Part shown: positions 57,777-64,000 of the stretch, piece by piece
How the letters are laid out: the number at the start of each line of letters is the position of its first letter
Numbering within the stretch: the first letter of the stretch is position 1
The notes under the pieces: generated by a model
The model's database searches: none
Seen by the model: only the letters and a program-made list of their open reading frames with translations
Told to the model about the DNA's origin: nothing
Made by a program: the position numbers and the translations under genes
NCBI RefSeq assembly: GCF_002043005.1
Contig: NZ_CP020330.1
Location: 434,001-498,000 of the forward strand
Direction: 5' to 3'
DNA from: Martelella mediterranea DSM 17316
GTDB taxonomy: Bacteria; Pseudomonadota; Alphaproteobacteria; Rhizobiales; Rhizobiaceae
DNA length: 64,000 nt

Positions 57777-58107
57777 CGCAACCGAGCTTCATTCTACCGC
57801 GATCTGGACCAGATCGGTCTGGTCGTGCGATCGTTCTCCTCGTTATGGCGATGCAAACGGGTGTGCAACAGACCATGCCCAGCAAGTATCCCAACCACTG
57901 CACCTTCGGCTATGGTTCTGGCGCAAATTCCTTGTAACGACCGACATTTCAAATGAGGCCTGAACTTTTTCGACCAAAATGGGACCCGGGTCGATCGGCT
58001 GGAGATTTGAGTCAGCGGCTGGAGCGCAAAATCGAACAAAACAAGGCGAAAGCCGCGCCATCTGTTCATCTATCAGCTCCGCCCGTATCAGCGGCGGGAA
58101 CGGCCGC
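57777..58107. other. Gene-free stretch of 331 nt
   Basis: Between the HPP gene and the SorC-type gene, both leftward. Small open frames here show no recognisable protein features. It holds the overlapping palindromes described separately and presumably the HPP promoter and the 3' end of the sugar-kinase operon transcript. I see no RNA gene or mobile element. Confidence 0.5.
57801..57824. promoter_or_regulatory. Overlapping palindromes upstream of HPP gene
   Basis: Two perfect palindromes overlap. GATCTGG, one base, CCAGATC at 57801-57815; and GACCAGA, four bases, TCTGGTC at 57807-57824. They share the CCAGA half-site, and the set lies 25-48 nt upstream of the HPP start. Operator for an unidentified regulator is likely; a hairpin in a leader RNA is the alternative. 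Confidence 0.5.
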
Positions 58108-59067
58108 TCAAGCTTGCGCTTCGAGCAGACGCTCGGCGGTGAACCTGTCGGTAATCAGAAGGTCGATGACGCCGGTTCTGAGCGCGCCGCGAATGGCTTC
58201 TGTCTTGGAGCGGCCGCCGGCAAGCGCGATGACGCGGTCGACCTTGGACAGTTCCTCGAGCGTCATGCCGATCACGCGATCGTGCAGCGGCGTCTTGACG
58301 AAACCGCCTTCGGCATTGAAGAAACGCAGGCTGATATCGCCGACGCCGCCGGCTTCGGCGACTTCGGCAAGCTCGCGCGAGGAGAACACGTTGCCGCTGC
58401 GCGCCAGCATGCCGGACGGCTCCATGGCGCCGATGCCGACGATCGCCAGCGTGATCCTGGAGAACAGCTCCATGGTCTGGCGCACATAGGTATCGCCGAG
58501 CAGCACCAGCTTGGCCTCCCGCGATTGCGCCACGCCCGGCGCGCTCAGAAGATGCGCCTCGGCGCCCGTCAGCCGCGCCAGCCGGGTCGTGAGCTGGTTG
58601 GCATGGATCTGGACCGTCGGATCGCCCATGCCGCCGAGCGTCTGCACCACGTAGCGGGCCTTGCCGGATTTCATGGGGTGAATATTGTCCACCATTCGTA
58701 GAATGGTTTCCGACCAGCTCGAAACCCCGATGATTTCGCCGGCCTGCAGCGTCGCTTCGAGAAAATGTGCCGCCGCCTCGCCGATCCGCGCCATGATCGC
58801 GCCATCGCGATCCTCCGAACACTCGACCACGATCGCCTCGGACAGGCCGAACCGGCTCCTGAGGCCGGATTCGAGTTCGGCATAGGTGCCGGAGGGGGCA
58901 ACCACCGTTGTGCGGACGATCTCTTCTTCCTGCGCGCGCTTCAGCATGCGCGACACCGTCGCCTGCGAAATCCTGAGGTGTTTGGCGATTTCCGACTGAC
59001 GCTGTCCCTCGATATGATACATCTGCGCCACGCGGGCGATCATCCGTAATTCGTTGAGGCGGGACAT
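58108..59067 (-). CDS. SorC-family sugar-responsive transcriptional regulator
   Basis: A 319-residue regulator: N-terminal HTH ARVAQMYHIEGQRQSEIAKHLRISQATVSRMLKRAQEEEIVR, then a sugar-phosphate-type effector domain (GVSSWSETILRMVDNI, VQTLGGMGDPTVQIHANQLTTRLARL, AIVGIGAMEPSGML, VIALAGGRSKTEAIRGALRTGVIDLLITD). It lies 42 nt after the FGGY kinase gene and is probably last in that operon. A motif upstream of it recurs before the transketolase and permease genes, suggesting that it regulates itself and both divergent operons. Confidence 0.92.
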   Translation of the reverse strand: MSRLNELRMIARVAQMYHIEGQRQSEIAKHLRISQATVSRMLKRAQEEEIVRTTVVAPSGTYAELESGLRSRFGLSEAIVVECSEDRDGAIMARIGEAAAHFLEATLQAGEIIGVSSWSETILRMVDNIHPMKSGKARYVVQTLGGMGDPTVQIHANQLTTRLARLTGAEAHLLSAPGVAQSREAKLVLLGDTYVRQTMELFSRITLAIVGIGAMEPSGMLARSGNVFSSRELAEVAEAGGVGDISLRFFNAEGGFVKTPLHDRVIGMTLEELSKVDRVIALAGGRSKTEAIRGALRTGVIDLLITDRFTAERLLEAQA

Positions 59068-59095
59068 GGTCTCTGCTAGCTCGTCGTGGCTTGTG

Positions 59096-59110
59096 TGAAT
59101 ATTTATTCTC
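59096..59110. promoter_or_regulatory. SorC-regulon motif, copy 1
   Basis: TGAATATTTATTCTC at 59096-59110, containing the palindrome GAATA-TT-TATTC, located between the kinase stop and the SorC gene start. It matches 13 of 15 bases at 62363-62377. Its position suggests autoregulation. Confidence 0.5.
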
Positions 59111-60573
59111 TACACGGCGAATGTGGTCCGGGCAATCGCTTTTGTCCATTCTCCAATAGAACGATCGCGCCTGTCGGCCGGCATGGAAGGCGCAATCTCA
59201 GGCTCGCGCCGGGCAAGGGCCGACAGTGCCTCCAGATCGGGCCAGAAGCCGACGGCGAGCCCTGCAAGATGCGCCGCGCCGATCGCCGACGCCTCGGCAT
59301 TGCGGCACGGCGTGACCGGGCGATCGAGATAATCCGCGACGAGTTGCATCAGGAAGCGGTTGCGGCTCGGCCCGCCATCAACGGAAATCCGGCCGGCATG
59401 GCCGGCAGCCTCCGCCATGATTGCGTAGACGTCGCGCACCTGGAAGGCGAGGCTTTCGGCCGCGGCGCGGGCGATATGCGCCGGCCTGGAGGCGAACGAA
59501 AGGCCGCAGACGAGACCGCGCGCATCGGCATCCCAGTGCGGCGAGCCGAGCCCGACATGGGCGGGTACCAGCGCGACGCCGCCGGTATCCTCGACCGTTT
59601 CGGCAAGCACAAGCAACGCCTCGACGCTTTCGAGACCGAGCAACTCCGCCGTCCATGGAAAGATCGAGGCGCTGACCAGAATATTGCCCTCGAAGGCGAA
59701 GGTCGGGCGACCGGCGATCGACCAGGCGATGGTGGTGGTGATCCCGTCCGGCGGCACGATGTAGTCGGCAAGCGTCGTCATCACCGATGAGCCGGTCCCG
59801 AATGTCATCTTGCCGTCGCCGGTGGCAAAGGCGGCATGGCTGAACAGCGCCGCATGGCTGTCGCCGATGGCCGACGCTATTGGAAGGCCATCGGGAAGTA
59901 CGCCGGCGTCTTTTGTGGCGGCAAAGATATGGGCGCTGTCGAACACGGAAGGCAGCATCTCGGGATCGACGCCGAAGAGCCTGCAGAGATCATCGTCCCA
60001 GCAACCTTCGGCGAGGTTGAAAAGCTGGGTGCGTGCGGCATTCGCTCGGTCGGTGGCATGGACACTGCCGCCGGAGAGCTTCCAGATCAGCCAGCTATCG
60101 ACCGTGCCGATGCAGATGTCTCTTGCCGCACGTCCGTGATTGTCGAGCAGCCACGCGACCTTGGTTGCGGAAAACATCGGGTCGAGCGGCAGGCCGGTGC
60201 GGGCGATGACATCGGCCTCGTGGCCGGCCTCGCGCAACGCCCTGCAGGCGTCGGCCGTGCGGCGGCACTGCCAGCTGATGACAGGACCAAGAGGGCGGCC
60301 GGTATTGCGGTCCCAGATCAGGATCGATTCCCGCTGATTGGAAATGCCGAGCGCGACGATTTCGGTCTCCGGCGCCTTCTTGAGGCATTCGGCAATCGCG
60401 GTGGCGGTTGCCTGCCAGATAGCCTCGGCATCCTGTTCGACCCAGCCGGATTTCGGATGGCTGATGGGCACGGGGGCCGAGGCGCTGGCGATGATGTCGC
60501 CGGCATGGGAGACCAGCACCGCCTTGGAATTGGTGGTGCCCTCGTCGATCGCCAGGATCGCCTTGCCCGTCAT
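59110..60573 (-). CDS. FGGY-family carbohydrate kinase
   Basis: A 487-residue FGGY kinase with glycerol-kinase-like features: AILAIDEGTTNSKAVLV at the N-terminus, ISNQRESILIWDRNTGRPLGPVISWQCRRT near 96, GDSHAALFSHAAF with MTFGTGSSVMT near 240-260, and ISVDGGPSRNRFLMQLVAD near 395. It phosphorylates a sugar or ketose in the cytoplasm. It sits 1 nt downstream of the split transketolase. This neighbourhood argues against simple glycerol kinase and for a ketose such as apulose (inference). Confidence 0.9.
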   Translation of the reverse strand: MTGKAILAIDEGTTNSKAVLVSHAGDIIASASAPVPISHPKSGWVEQDAEAIWQATATAIAECLKKAPETEIVALGISNQRESILIWDRNTGRPLGPVISWQCRRTADACRALREAGHEADVIARTGLPLDPMFSATKVAWLLDNHGRAARDICIGTVDSWLIWKLSGGSVHATDRANAARTQLFNLAEGCWDDDLCRLFGVDPEMLPSVFDSAHIFAATKDAGVLPDGLPIASAIGDSHAALFSHAAFATGDGKMTFGTGSSVMTTLADYIVPPDGITTTIAWSIAGRPTFAFEGNILVSASIFPWTAELLGLESVEALLVLAETVEDTGGVALVPAHVGLGSPHWDADARGLVCGLSFASRPAHIARAAAESLAFQVRDVYAIMAEAAGHAGRISVDGGPSRNRFLMQLVADYLDRPVTPCRNAEASAIGAAHLAGLAVGFWPDLEALSALARREPEIAPSMPADRRDRSIGEWTKAIARTTFAV

Positions 60574-60574
60574 G

Positions 60575-61534
60575 TCATCCCTTCCGTGCGATCAGAGCTT
60601 CGGCGCTTTCGGCGATCGCTTCAGGCGCCATGCCGAAATCGTCCAGCAGCGTGTTGGCCGAACCGGTATGGGCGAAAACGCCCGGCACGCCAAGCCGTTT
60701 CATCGGCACGGGCGCGGCGTCGACCACCACTTCGGCGACGGCGCTGCCCAGCCCGCCGAAGATCGTATGCTCCTCGCAGGTCAGGATCGCGCCGGTCTCA
60801 CGGGCCGCGGCGATGATTGCATCCTCGTCGATCGGACGCACGCTTGCCATGTTAAGCACGCGGGCGGCAATGCCGCGCTCTTCAAGGAGTGCGGCGGCCA
60901 GCACCGCCCGGTGAGTCAGAACCCCGTTGGCAATGATAGTGAGGGCCTCGCCGTCGCGCAGCATGTCGGCCTGGCCGAGTTTGAACTGATGGCCTTCCGG
61001 AAGCAGGTCCGGCACGCCGACGCGGCTCAGTCGCAGGAAGCAACCGCCCTGGTGTTCGGCAGCCCAGCGAATGACGGCGGCAGTCTCGATGCGGTCGGCG
61101 GGCGCAATCACCGGAACGTTGGGAAGCGCGCGGATCCAGGCGAAATCCTCGATCGAATGGTGGGTCGGGCCGAGTTCGCCATAGGCCATGCCGGAGGAGA
61201 TGCCAACAAGCTTCACATTTGTCTCGGAATAGGCGACATCGGCCTTGATCTGCTCCAGCGCGCGCCCGGTCAGGAACGGGGCTGCGGCGCAGACGAACGG
61301 GATCTTGCCGCCATTGGCGAGACCCGCGCCGACGCCGACCATGTTCTGCTCGGCAATGCCGACATTGATCAACCGTTCGGGAAATTTCTCGCCGAAGCCG
61401 CCGAGCTTGGAGGAGCCGACGGAATCATTGCAGACGGCGACGATGTTGCCGTCCTTTGCCGCCAGTTGCTCCAGCGTCTCGGTAAAGGCGTTGCGGCAGT
61501 CGTGCAGTTTCGCGGTTTCGAACGGCATGTTCAT
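60575..61534 (-). CDS. Transketolase, C-terminal subunit
   Basis: A 319-residue subunit containing the pyrimidine-binding and C-terminal transketolase domains. The catalytic Glu for thiamine diphosphate activation is E62 in INVGIAEQNM. Further blocks are FVCAAAPFLTGRALEQIK and GELGPTHHSIEDFA. ATG at 61534 has GAGGAGG 7 nt upstream and overlaps the N-subunit stop by 4 nt. It must pair with the upstream gene product. The two-gene form and the kinase/SorC setting mark it as a catabolic, not housekeeping, enzyme. Confidence 0.93.
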   Translation of the reverse strand: MNMPFETAKLHDCRNAFTETLEQLAAKDGNIVAVCNDSVGSSKLGGFGEKFPERLINVGIAEQNMVGVGAGLANGGKIPFVCAAAPFLTGRALEQIKADVAYSETNVKLVGISSGMAYGELGPTHHSIEDFAWIRALPNVPVIAPADRIETAAVIRWAAEHQGGCFLRLSRVGVPDLLPEGHQFKLGQADMLRDGEALTIIANGVLTHRAVLAAALLEERGIAARVLNMASVRPIDEDAIIAAARETGAILTCEEHTIFGGLGSAVAEVVVDAAPVPMKRLGVPGVFAHTGSANTLLDDFGMAPEAIAESAEALIARKG

Positions 61535-62352
61535 CGGATGGCCTCCTCGAGTTCGGCCATGGCCTGGCGGTATTGTTCTTCATTCGGCACCTTGTGGTGC
61601 CAGGCGACATTGTCGGACATGAAGGAGATGCCATGTCCCTTGTTGGTGTGGGCGACGATGCATTTCGGTCTACCGGGGGTGACGGCATCGGCAGAAAGCG
61701 CGCGGCAGATCGCCTCCATGTCATGGCCGTCGATTTCTTCAACAGCCCAGCCGAAAGCTTCGAGCTTCGGCGCAAACGGCGCGATATTATTGGTGTCGGC
61801 CAGCCGCGCACCTTGCTGCAGGCGGTTGTGGTCGATGATCAGCGTCAGGTTGTCGAGGCTAAAATGGGCGCCGGCCATGATCGCCTCCCAGTTGGAGCCC
61901 TCCTGCATTTCGCCGTCGCCGGTGATGACGAAGGTGCGCCAGCTGGCCCTGTCGAGCTTTGCCGCCTTCGCCATGCCGACGGCGACCGGAAGACCATGGC
62001 CGAGCGGCCCTGTATTGGTTTCGACGCCCGGAACCTTGACCCGGTTGGGGTGCCCGTTGAGCCGCGAGCGATGCTCCAGGAAGGTCGAAATCTCGTCCTT
62101 CGCGATGAAGCCCTTTTCAGAGAGCACAATGTAGAGCGCGAGCGCCGTATGGCCCTTTGAAAGAACCAGCCGGTCGCGCGCGGGATCGAGCGGGGCCGCG
62201 GGATCAACCTTCATTGTGTTGAAGTAGAGCGCGGTCAGGAGATCGGTGACGGACATTTCGCCGCCGACATGGCCGGCGCCGGCTTCGTAGACGGCCGTAA
62301 CATCGCGGCGTCGGATGCGATTGGCGATAACGCGCAGTTCCTGGGGGTCCAT
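61531..62352 (-). CDS. Transketolase, N-terminal (ThDP-binding) subunit
   Basis: A 273-residue subunit: SKGHTALALYIVL near residue 65, GPLGHGLPVAVGMA near 115, and the thiamine diphosphate motif from GDG (145-147) to N176. It binds the cofactor diphosphate and Mg. It is the first gene of the leftward operon (two transketolase subunits, kinase, SorC regulator). In described apiose catabolism, a two-subunit transketolase acts on apulose 4-phosphate after an FGGY-type kinase; the same gene set here makes that the leading hypothesis, though other ketose phosphates are possible. Confidence 0.93.
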   Translation of the reverse strand: MDPQELRVIANRIRRRDVTAVYEAGAGHVGGEMSVTDLLTALYFNTMKVDPAAPLDPARDRLVLSKGHTALALYIVLSEKGFIAKDEISTFLEHRSRLNGHPNRVKVPGVETNTGPLGHGLPVAVGMAKAAKLDRASWRTFVITGDGEMQEGSNWEAIMAGAHFSLDNLTLIIDHNRLQQGARLADTNNIAPFAPKLEAFGWAVEEIDGHDMEAICRALSADAVTPGRPKCIVAHTNKGHGISFMSDNVAWHHKVPNEEQYRQAMAELEEAIR

Positions 62353-62362
62353 ATGTCACCTA

Positions 62363-62377
62363 TGCATAATTATTCTC
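62363..62377. promoter_or_regulatory. SorC-regulon motif, copy 2
   Basis: TGCATAATTATTCTC at 62363-62377, 11 nt upstream of the transketolase ATG, so binding would block that operon. It matches the site at 59096-59110 at 13 of 15 positions. The surrounding 230-nt divergent region is AT-rich and must hold both promoters. Confidence 0.5.
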
Positions 62378-62554
62378 ATACCATTAAACATGCGTAATTG
62401 GTCTTTGTCAAGATGGACTAGGGCCGCAAAGCCATGGCTGTCAGTTCAATCTCGCGGATACAATAAAGGAAAGAAAGGCCTCGCGAAGGCGATTTGCAAT
62501 CCAGCCGCTGCTTGACAGGCCTAAATGCATCCGTTATGGATTTTCCATCAAGTG

Positions 62555-62567
62555 TGAATACATATGC
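62555..62567. promoter_or_regulatory. SorC-regulon motif, partial copy 3
   Basis: TGAATA, two bases, TATGC at 62555-62567, just upstream of the permease ribosome site. The left half equals that of copy 1 and the spacing is the same, but the right half is only partly matched. Weak on its own; the position favours it. Confidence 0.3.
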
Positions 62568-62584
62568 GCATGGAGGAGGAAAAC

Positions 62585-63565
62585 ATGGCGATGACACAGG
62601 AGTCTCCTGCGCAGAAGCCGCGCCTTTCGGAGGTGGTATCGCTGTCGGGCGCGACCGGGCCGCTGATCGGTCTGGTGCTGCTGTGCATCTTCCTGACCTT
62701 CGCGACCGACTCGTTTCTGTCCTTCCGCAATTTCCTGAACATTCTCGACCAGATCACCGTGCTCGGCATCATGGCCGTGGGCATGACCTTCGTCATCCTG
62801 ATCGGCGGCATCGATCTCTCCGTCGGTTCCGTGCTGGCGCTGGCGATGATGGTACTCGGCTATCTCAATGTCGAAGCCGGCATGCCGATGATCGTCGCCA
62901 TCGCGGGCGCGCTCGCCGCGGCCGCGGTCTGCGGCATCGTTTCCGGGCTGATGATCACCGAATTCAAGGTGCCCGCCTTCATTGCCACGCTGGCGATGAT
63001 GTCGGTCGCGCGCGGGCTCGCCAACATGATCACCAACGGCTCGCAGATCATCGGTTTCGCGCCCTGGTTCAACATGAGCGCGATCATCCGCTATGGCGGG
63101 TTCCTGACCATGACGGTCGCCGTCATGCTGGTGGTATTCGCGGTCGCGATCCTTTTCCTGCGCTATCGCCAGGGCGGCCGCGTGCTCTATGCGATCGGGG
63201 GCAATGCTGAAGTCGCGCGTCTTGCCGGCATCAATGTCCGCAGAACCACGATCCTGGTCTATACGAGCTGCGCGGCTCTGGCGGGCCTTGCCGGCGTACT
63301 TCTGGCCGCAAGGCTCGATTCCGTGCAGCCAAGCTCCGGCGTTTCCTACGAGCTCGATGCGATCGCGGCCGTGGTCATCGGCGGCACCAGCCTTTCGGGC
63401 GGATCGGGCGGCGTCGTCGGCACGATCATCGGCGTGCTGATCATCGGCGTGTTGCGCAACGGCCTCAACCTTCTGTCGGTCTCGCCGTTCCTGCAGGCCG
63501 TCATCATCGGCGCGGTCATCGTGCTGGCCGTCGCCGCCGAAACCTTCAAGCACAGGAGCAGGTAG
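62585..63565 (+). CDS. Sugar ABC transporter permease (RbsC family)
   Basis: A 326-residue BPD_transp_2 permease: MAVGMTFVILIGGIDLSVGSVLAL near residue 62, GNAEVARLAGINV near 212 and VVIGGTSLSGGSGGVVGTIIG near 265. ATG at 62585 has GGAGGAGG 5 nt upstream; ATGs at 62564 and 62570 lie within or before this site. It is divergent from the transketolase operon and followed by its binding protein gene. The cognate ATPase must lie to the right of the window. It likely imports the sugar degraded by the adjacent kinase and transketolase. Confidence 0.93.
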   Translation: MAMTQESPAQKPRLSEVVSLSGATGPLIGLVLLCIFLTFATDSFLSFRNFLNILDQITVLGIMAVGMTFVILIGGIDLSVGSVLALAMMVLGYLNVEAGMPMIVAIAGALAAAAVCGIVSGLMITEFKVPAFIATLAMMSVARGLANMITNGSQIIGFAPWFNMSAIIRYGGFLTMTVAVMLVVFAVAILFLRYRQGGRVLYAIGGNAEVARLAGINVRRTTILVYTSCAALAGLAGVLLAARLDSVQPSSGVSYELDAIAAVVIGGTSLSGGSGGVVGTIIGVLIIGVLRNGLNLLSVSPFLQAVIIGAVIVLAVAAETFKHRSR

Positions 63566-63570
63566 ATTTC

Positions 63571-63624
63571 GGCCGGTTCAGGCCGGCCAGACAATGGGCC
63601 CGAAACCGGGCTTCAACAGGGTTG
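63571..63624. other. Small hairpins between permease and binding protein genes
   Basis: GGCCGG and CCGGCC (6 bp, loop TTCAGG) followed by GCCCG and CGGGC (5 bp, loop AAAC) lie in the 87-nt gap before the binding protein gene. They are weaker than the other intercistronic hairpins but in the same kind of position. Confidence 0.4.
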
Positions 63625-63652
63625 AAAACCCAAACACCAGGAGGAGAATATC

Positions 63653-64000
63653 GTGAGAACCTACAAGAAAATCATCGCGGCTGCGCTTGCATCCGCAGCA
63701 CTGGCCGGACCGGCGCTCGCCGACGACGTCAACAAGATCGGCCTGGCCGTGCCGAACCTGCAGGCCGACTTCTTCAACCAGATCAAGCTTGGCGTTGAAA
63801 ACTACGGCAAGGAAAAGGGTATCGAGGTCATCGTGGTCGATGCCAAGAACGATACCGCGACCCAGGTCAGCCAGGTTCAGGACCTGATGACCCAGGGCAT
63901 CGAAGCATTCATCTACATCCCCGCCGGCGCGGCAGCGGCCGCCGTCCCGACCCGCCTTGCCCGCGCTGAAGGCATTCCGGTGATCAATGTCGACCGCACG
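63653..64000 (+). CDS. Periplasmic sugar-binding protein (RbsB family), partial at right edge
   Basis: First 116 codons of an exported Peripla_BP_4 protein. GTG at 63653 has GGAGGAG about 6 nt upstream. The signal peptide runs to about residue 23 (GPALA/DDV), then KIGLAVPNLQADFFNQIKLG is the usual first strand and ligand-stacking region. It lies 87 nt after the permease and supplies the binding component of the sugar importer paired with the transketolase/kinase genes. Confidence 0.92.
   Translation, partial: MRTYKKIIAAALASAALAGPALADDVNKIGLAVPNLQADFFNQIKLGVENYGKEKGIEVIVVDAKNDTATQVSQVQDLMTQGIEAFIYIPAGAAAAAVPTRLARAEGIPVINVDRT

Noticed and set aside
57794..58069. Small leftward ORFs in the gap between HPP and SorC genes
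   Set aside because: No ribosome site, no recognisable domain and unusual composition.
59110..60573. Glycerol kinase (glpK)
   Set aside because: Although motifs resemble glycerol kinase, no glycerol facilitator or glycerol-3-phosphate dehydrogenase is nearby and the transketolase context favours a ketose.
61531..62352. Housekeeping transketolase
   Set aside because: The enzyme is split into two subunits and co-transcribed with a sugar kinase and SorC regulator, so it is catabolic.

Overview
The window is about 62% GC by eye, gene-dense and without tRNA, rRNA or core housekeeping genes. ABC and TRAP importers, catabolic enzymes and their local regulators fill it. Gene content and style (RbsABC-type sugar importers, an AraC/GH4/family-5 ABC alpha-galactoside locus like agp/mel of Sinorhizobium, a TGA-N9-TCA iron box as used by RirA, AtuA-type genes, frequent TTG/GTG starts) suggest an alphaproteobacterium of the Hyphomicrobiales (Rhizobiales), perhaps on a secondary replicon. 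Genus cannot be fixed from the sequence alone.

Layout. (1) 1-7.5 kb: two sugar ABC systems around an AT-rich divergent promoter. Leftward are an SDR, two periplasmic binding proteins and a double-domain ATPase cut by the window edge; rightward are a single-domain ATPase, a permease and a LacI regulator. (2) 7.5-12.5 kb: LysR regulator divergent from a DctQ-DctM-DctP TRAP transporter, followed by (S)-ureidoglycine aminohydrolase (allE), suggesting ureide-related uptake. (3) 12.7-14.7 kb: small ArsR / AHSA1 / DUF1801 / small membrane protein operon, then a decayed LysR gene. (4) 14.9-31.5 kb: a large CoA-dependent catabolic island with three class III CoA-transferases, a pair of adjacent acyl-CoA dehydrogenases, a TAXI-type TRAP transporter, alpha/beta hydrolase, carboxymuconolactone-decarboxylase-like protein, flavin reductase-like protein, enoyl-CoA hydratase, GntR/UTRA regulator, GST, a fused hydratase/3-hydroxyacyl-CoA dehydrogenase, and an exported alpha/beta-hydrolase-like protein lacking its nucleophile. 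Three of its transcription units carry the same palindrome (AAATCA-N6-TGATTT-like). (5) 31.6-35.9 kb: iron-siderophore type ABC importer behind a TGA-N9-TCA box, with an uncharacterised 432-residue last gene. (6) 36-46.2 kb: AraC regulator divergent from GH4 glycosidase, family-5 binding protein, two permeases, a fused double ATPase and a second GH4 glycosidase: alpha-galactoside-type uptake and hydrolysis. (7) 46.3-56.5 kb: leftward operon of AtuA-type protein, its small partner, a Dpp-like ABC transporter and a type-B carboxylesterase, ending in an IS3 remnant that has destroyed a hydantoinase B gene; GntR regulator divergent. (8) 56.6-57.8 kb: HPP-CBS membrane protein. (9) 58.1-64 kb: split transketolase, FGGY kinase and SorC-type regulator leftward, with a sugar ABC permease and a binding protein (cut by the edge) rightward, linked by a shared regulatory motif; this set resembles branched-pentose (apulose-type) catabolism.

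Together the genes form independent import-plus-catabolism modules, each with its own regulator. Perfect intercistronic hairpins recur beside the periplasmic-binding-protein genes. The least explained parts are the CoA island with its palindrome regulon and nucleophile-less exported hydrolase, and the unknown protein in the iron operon.
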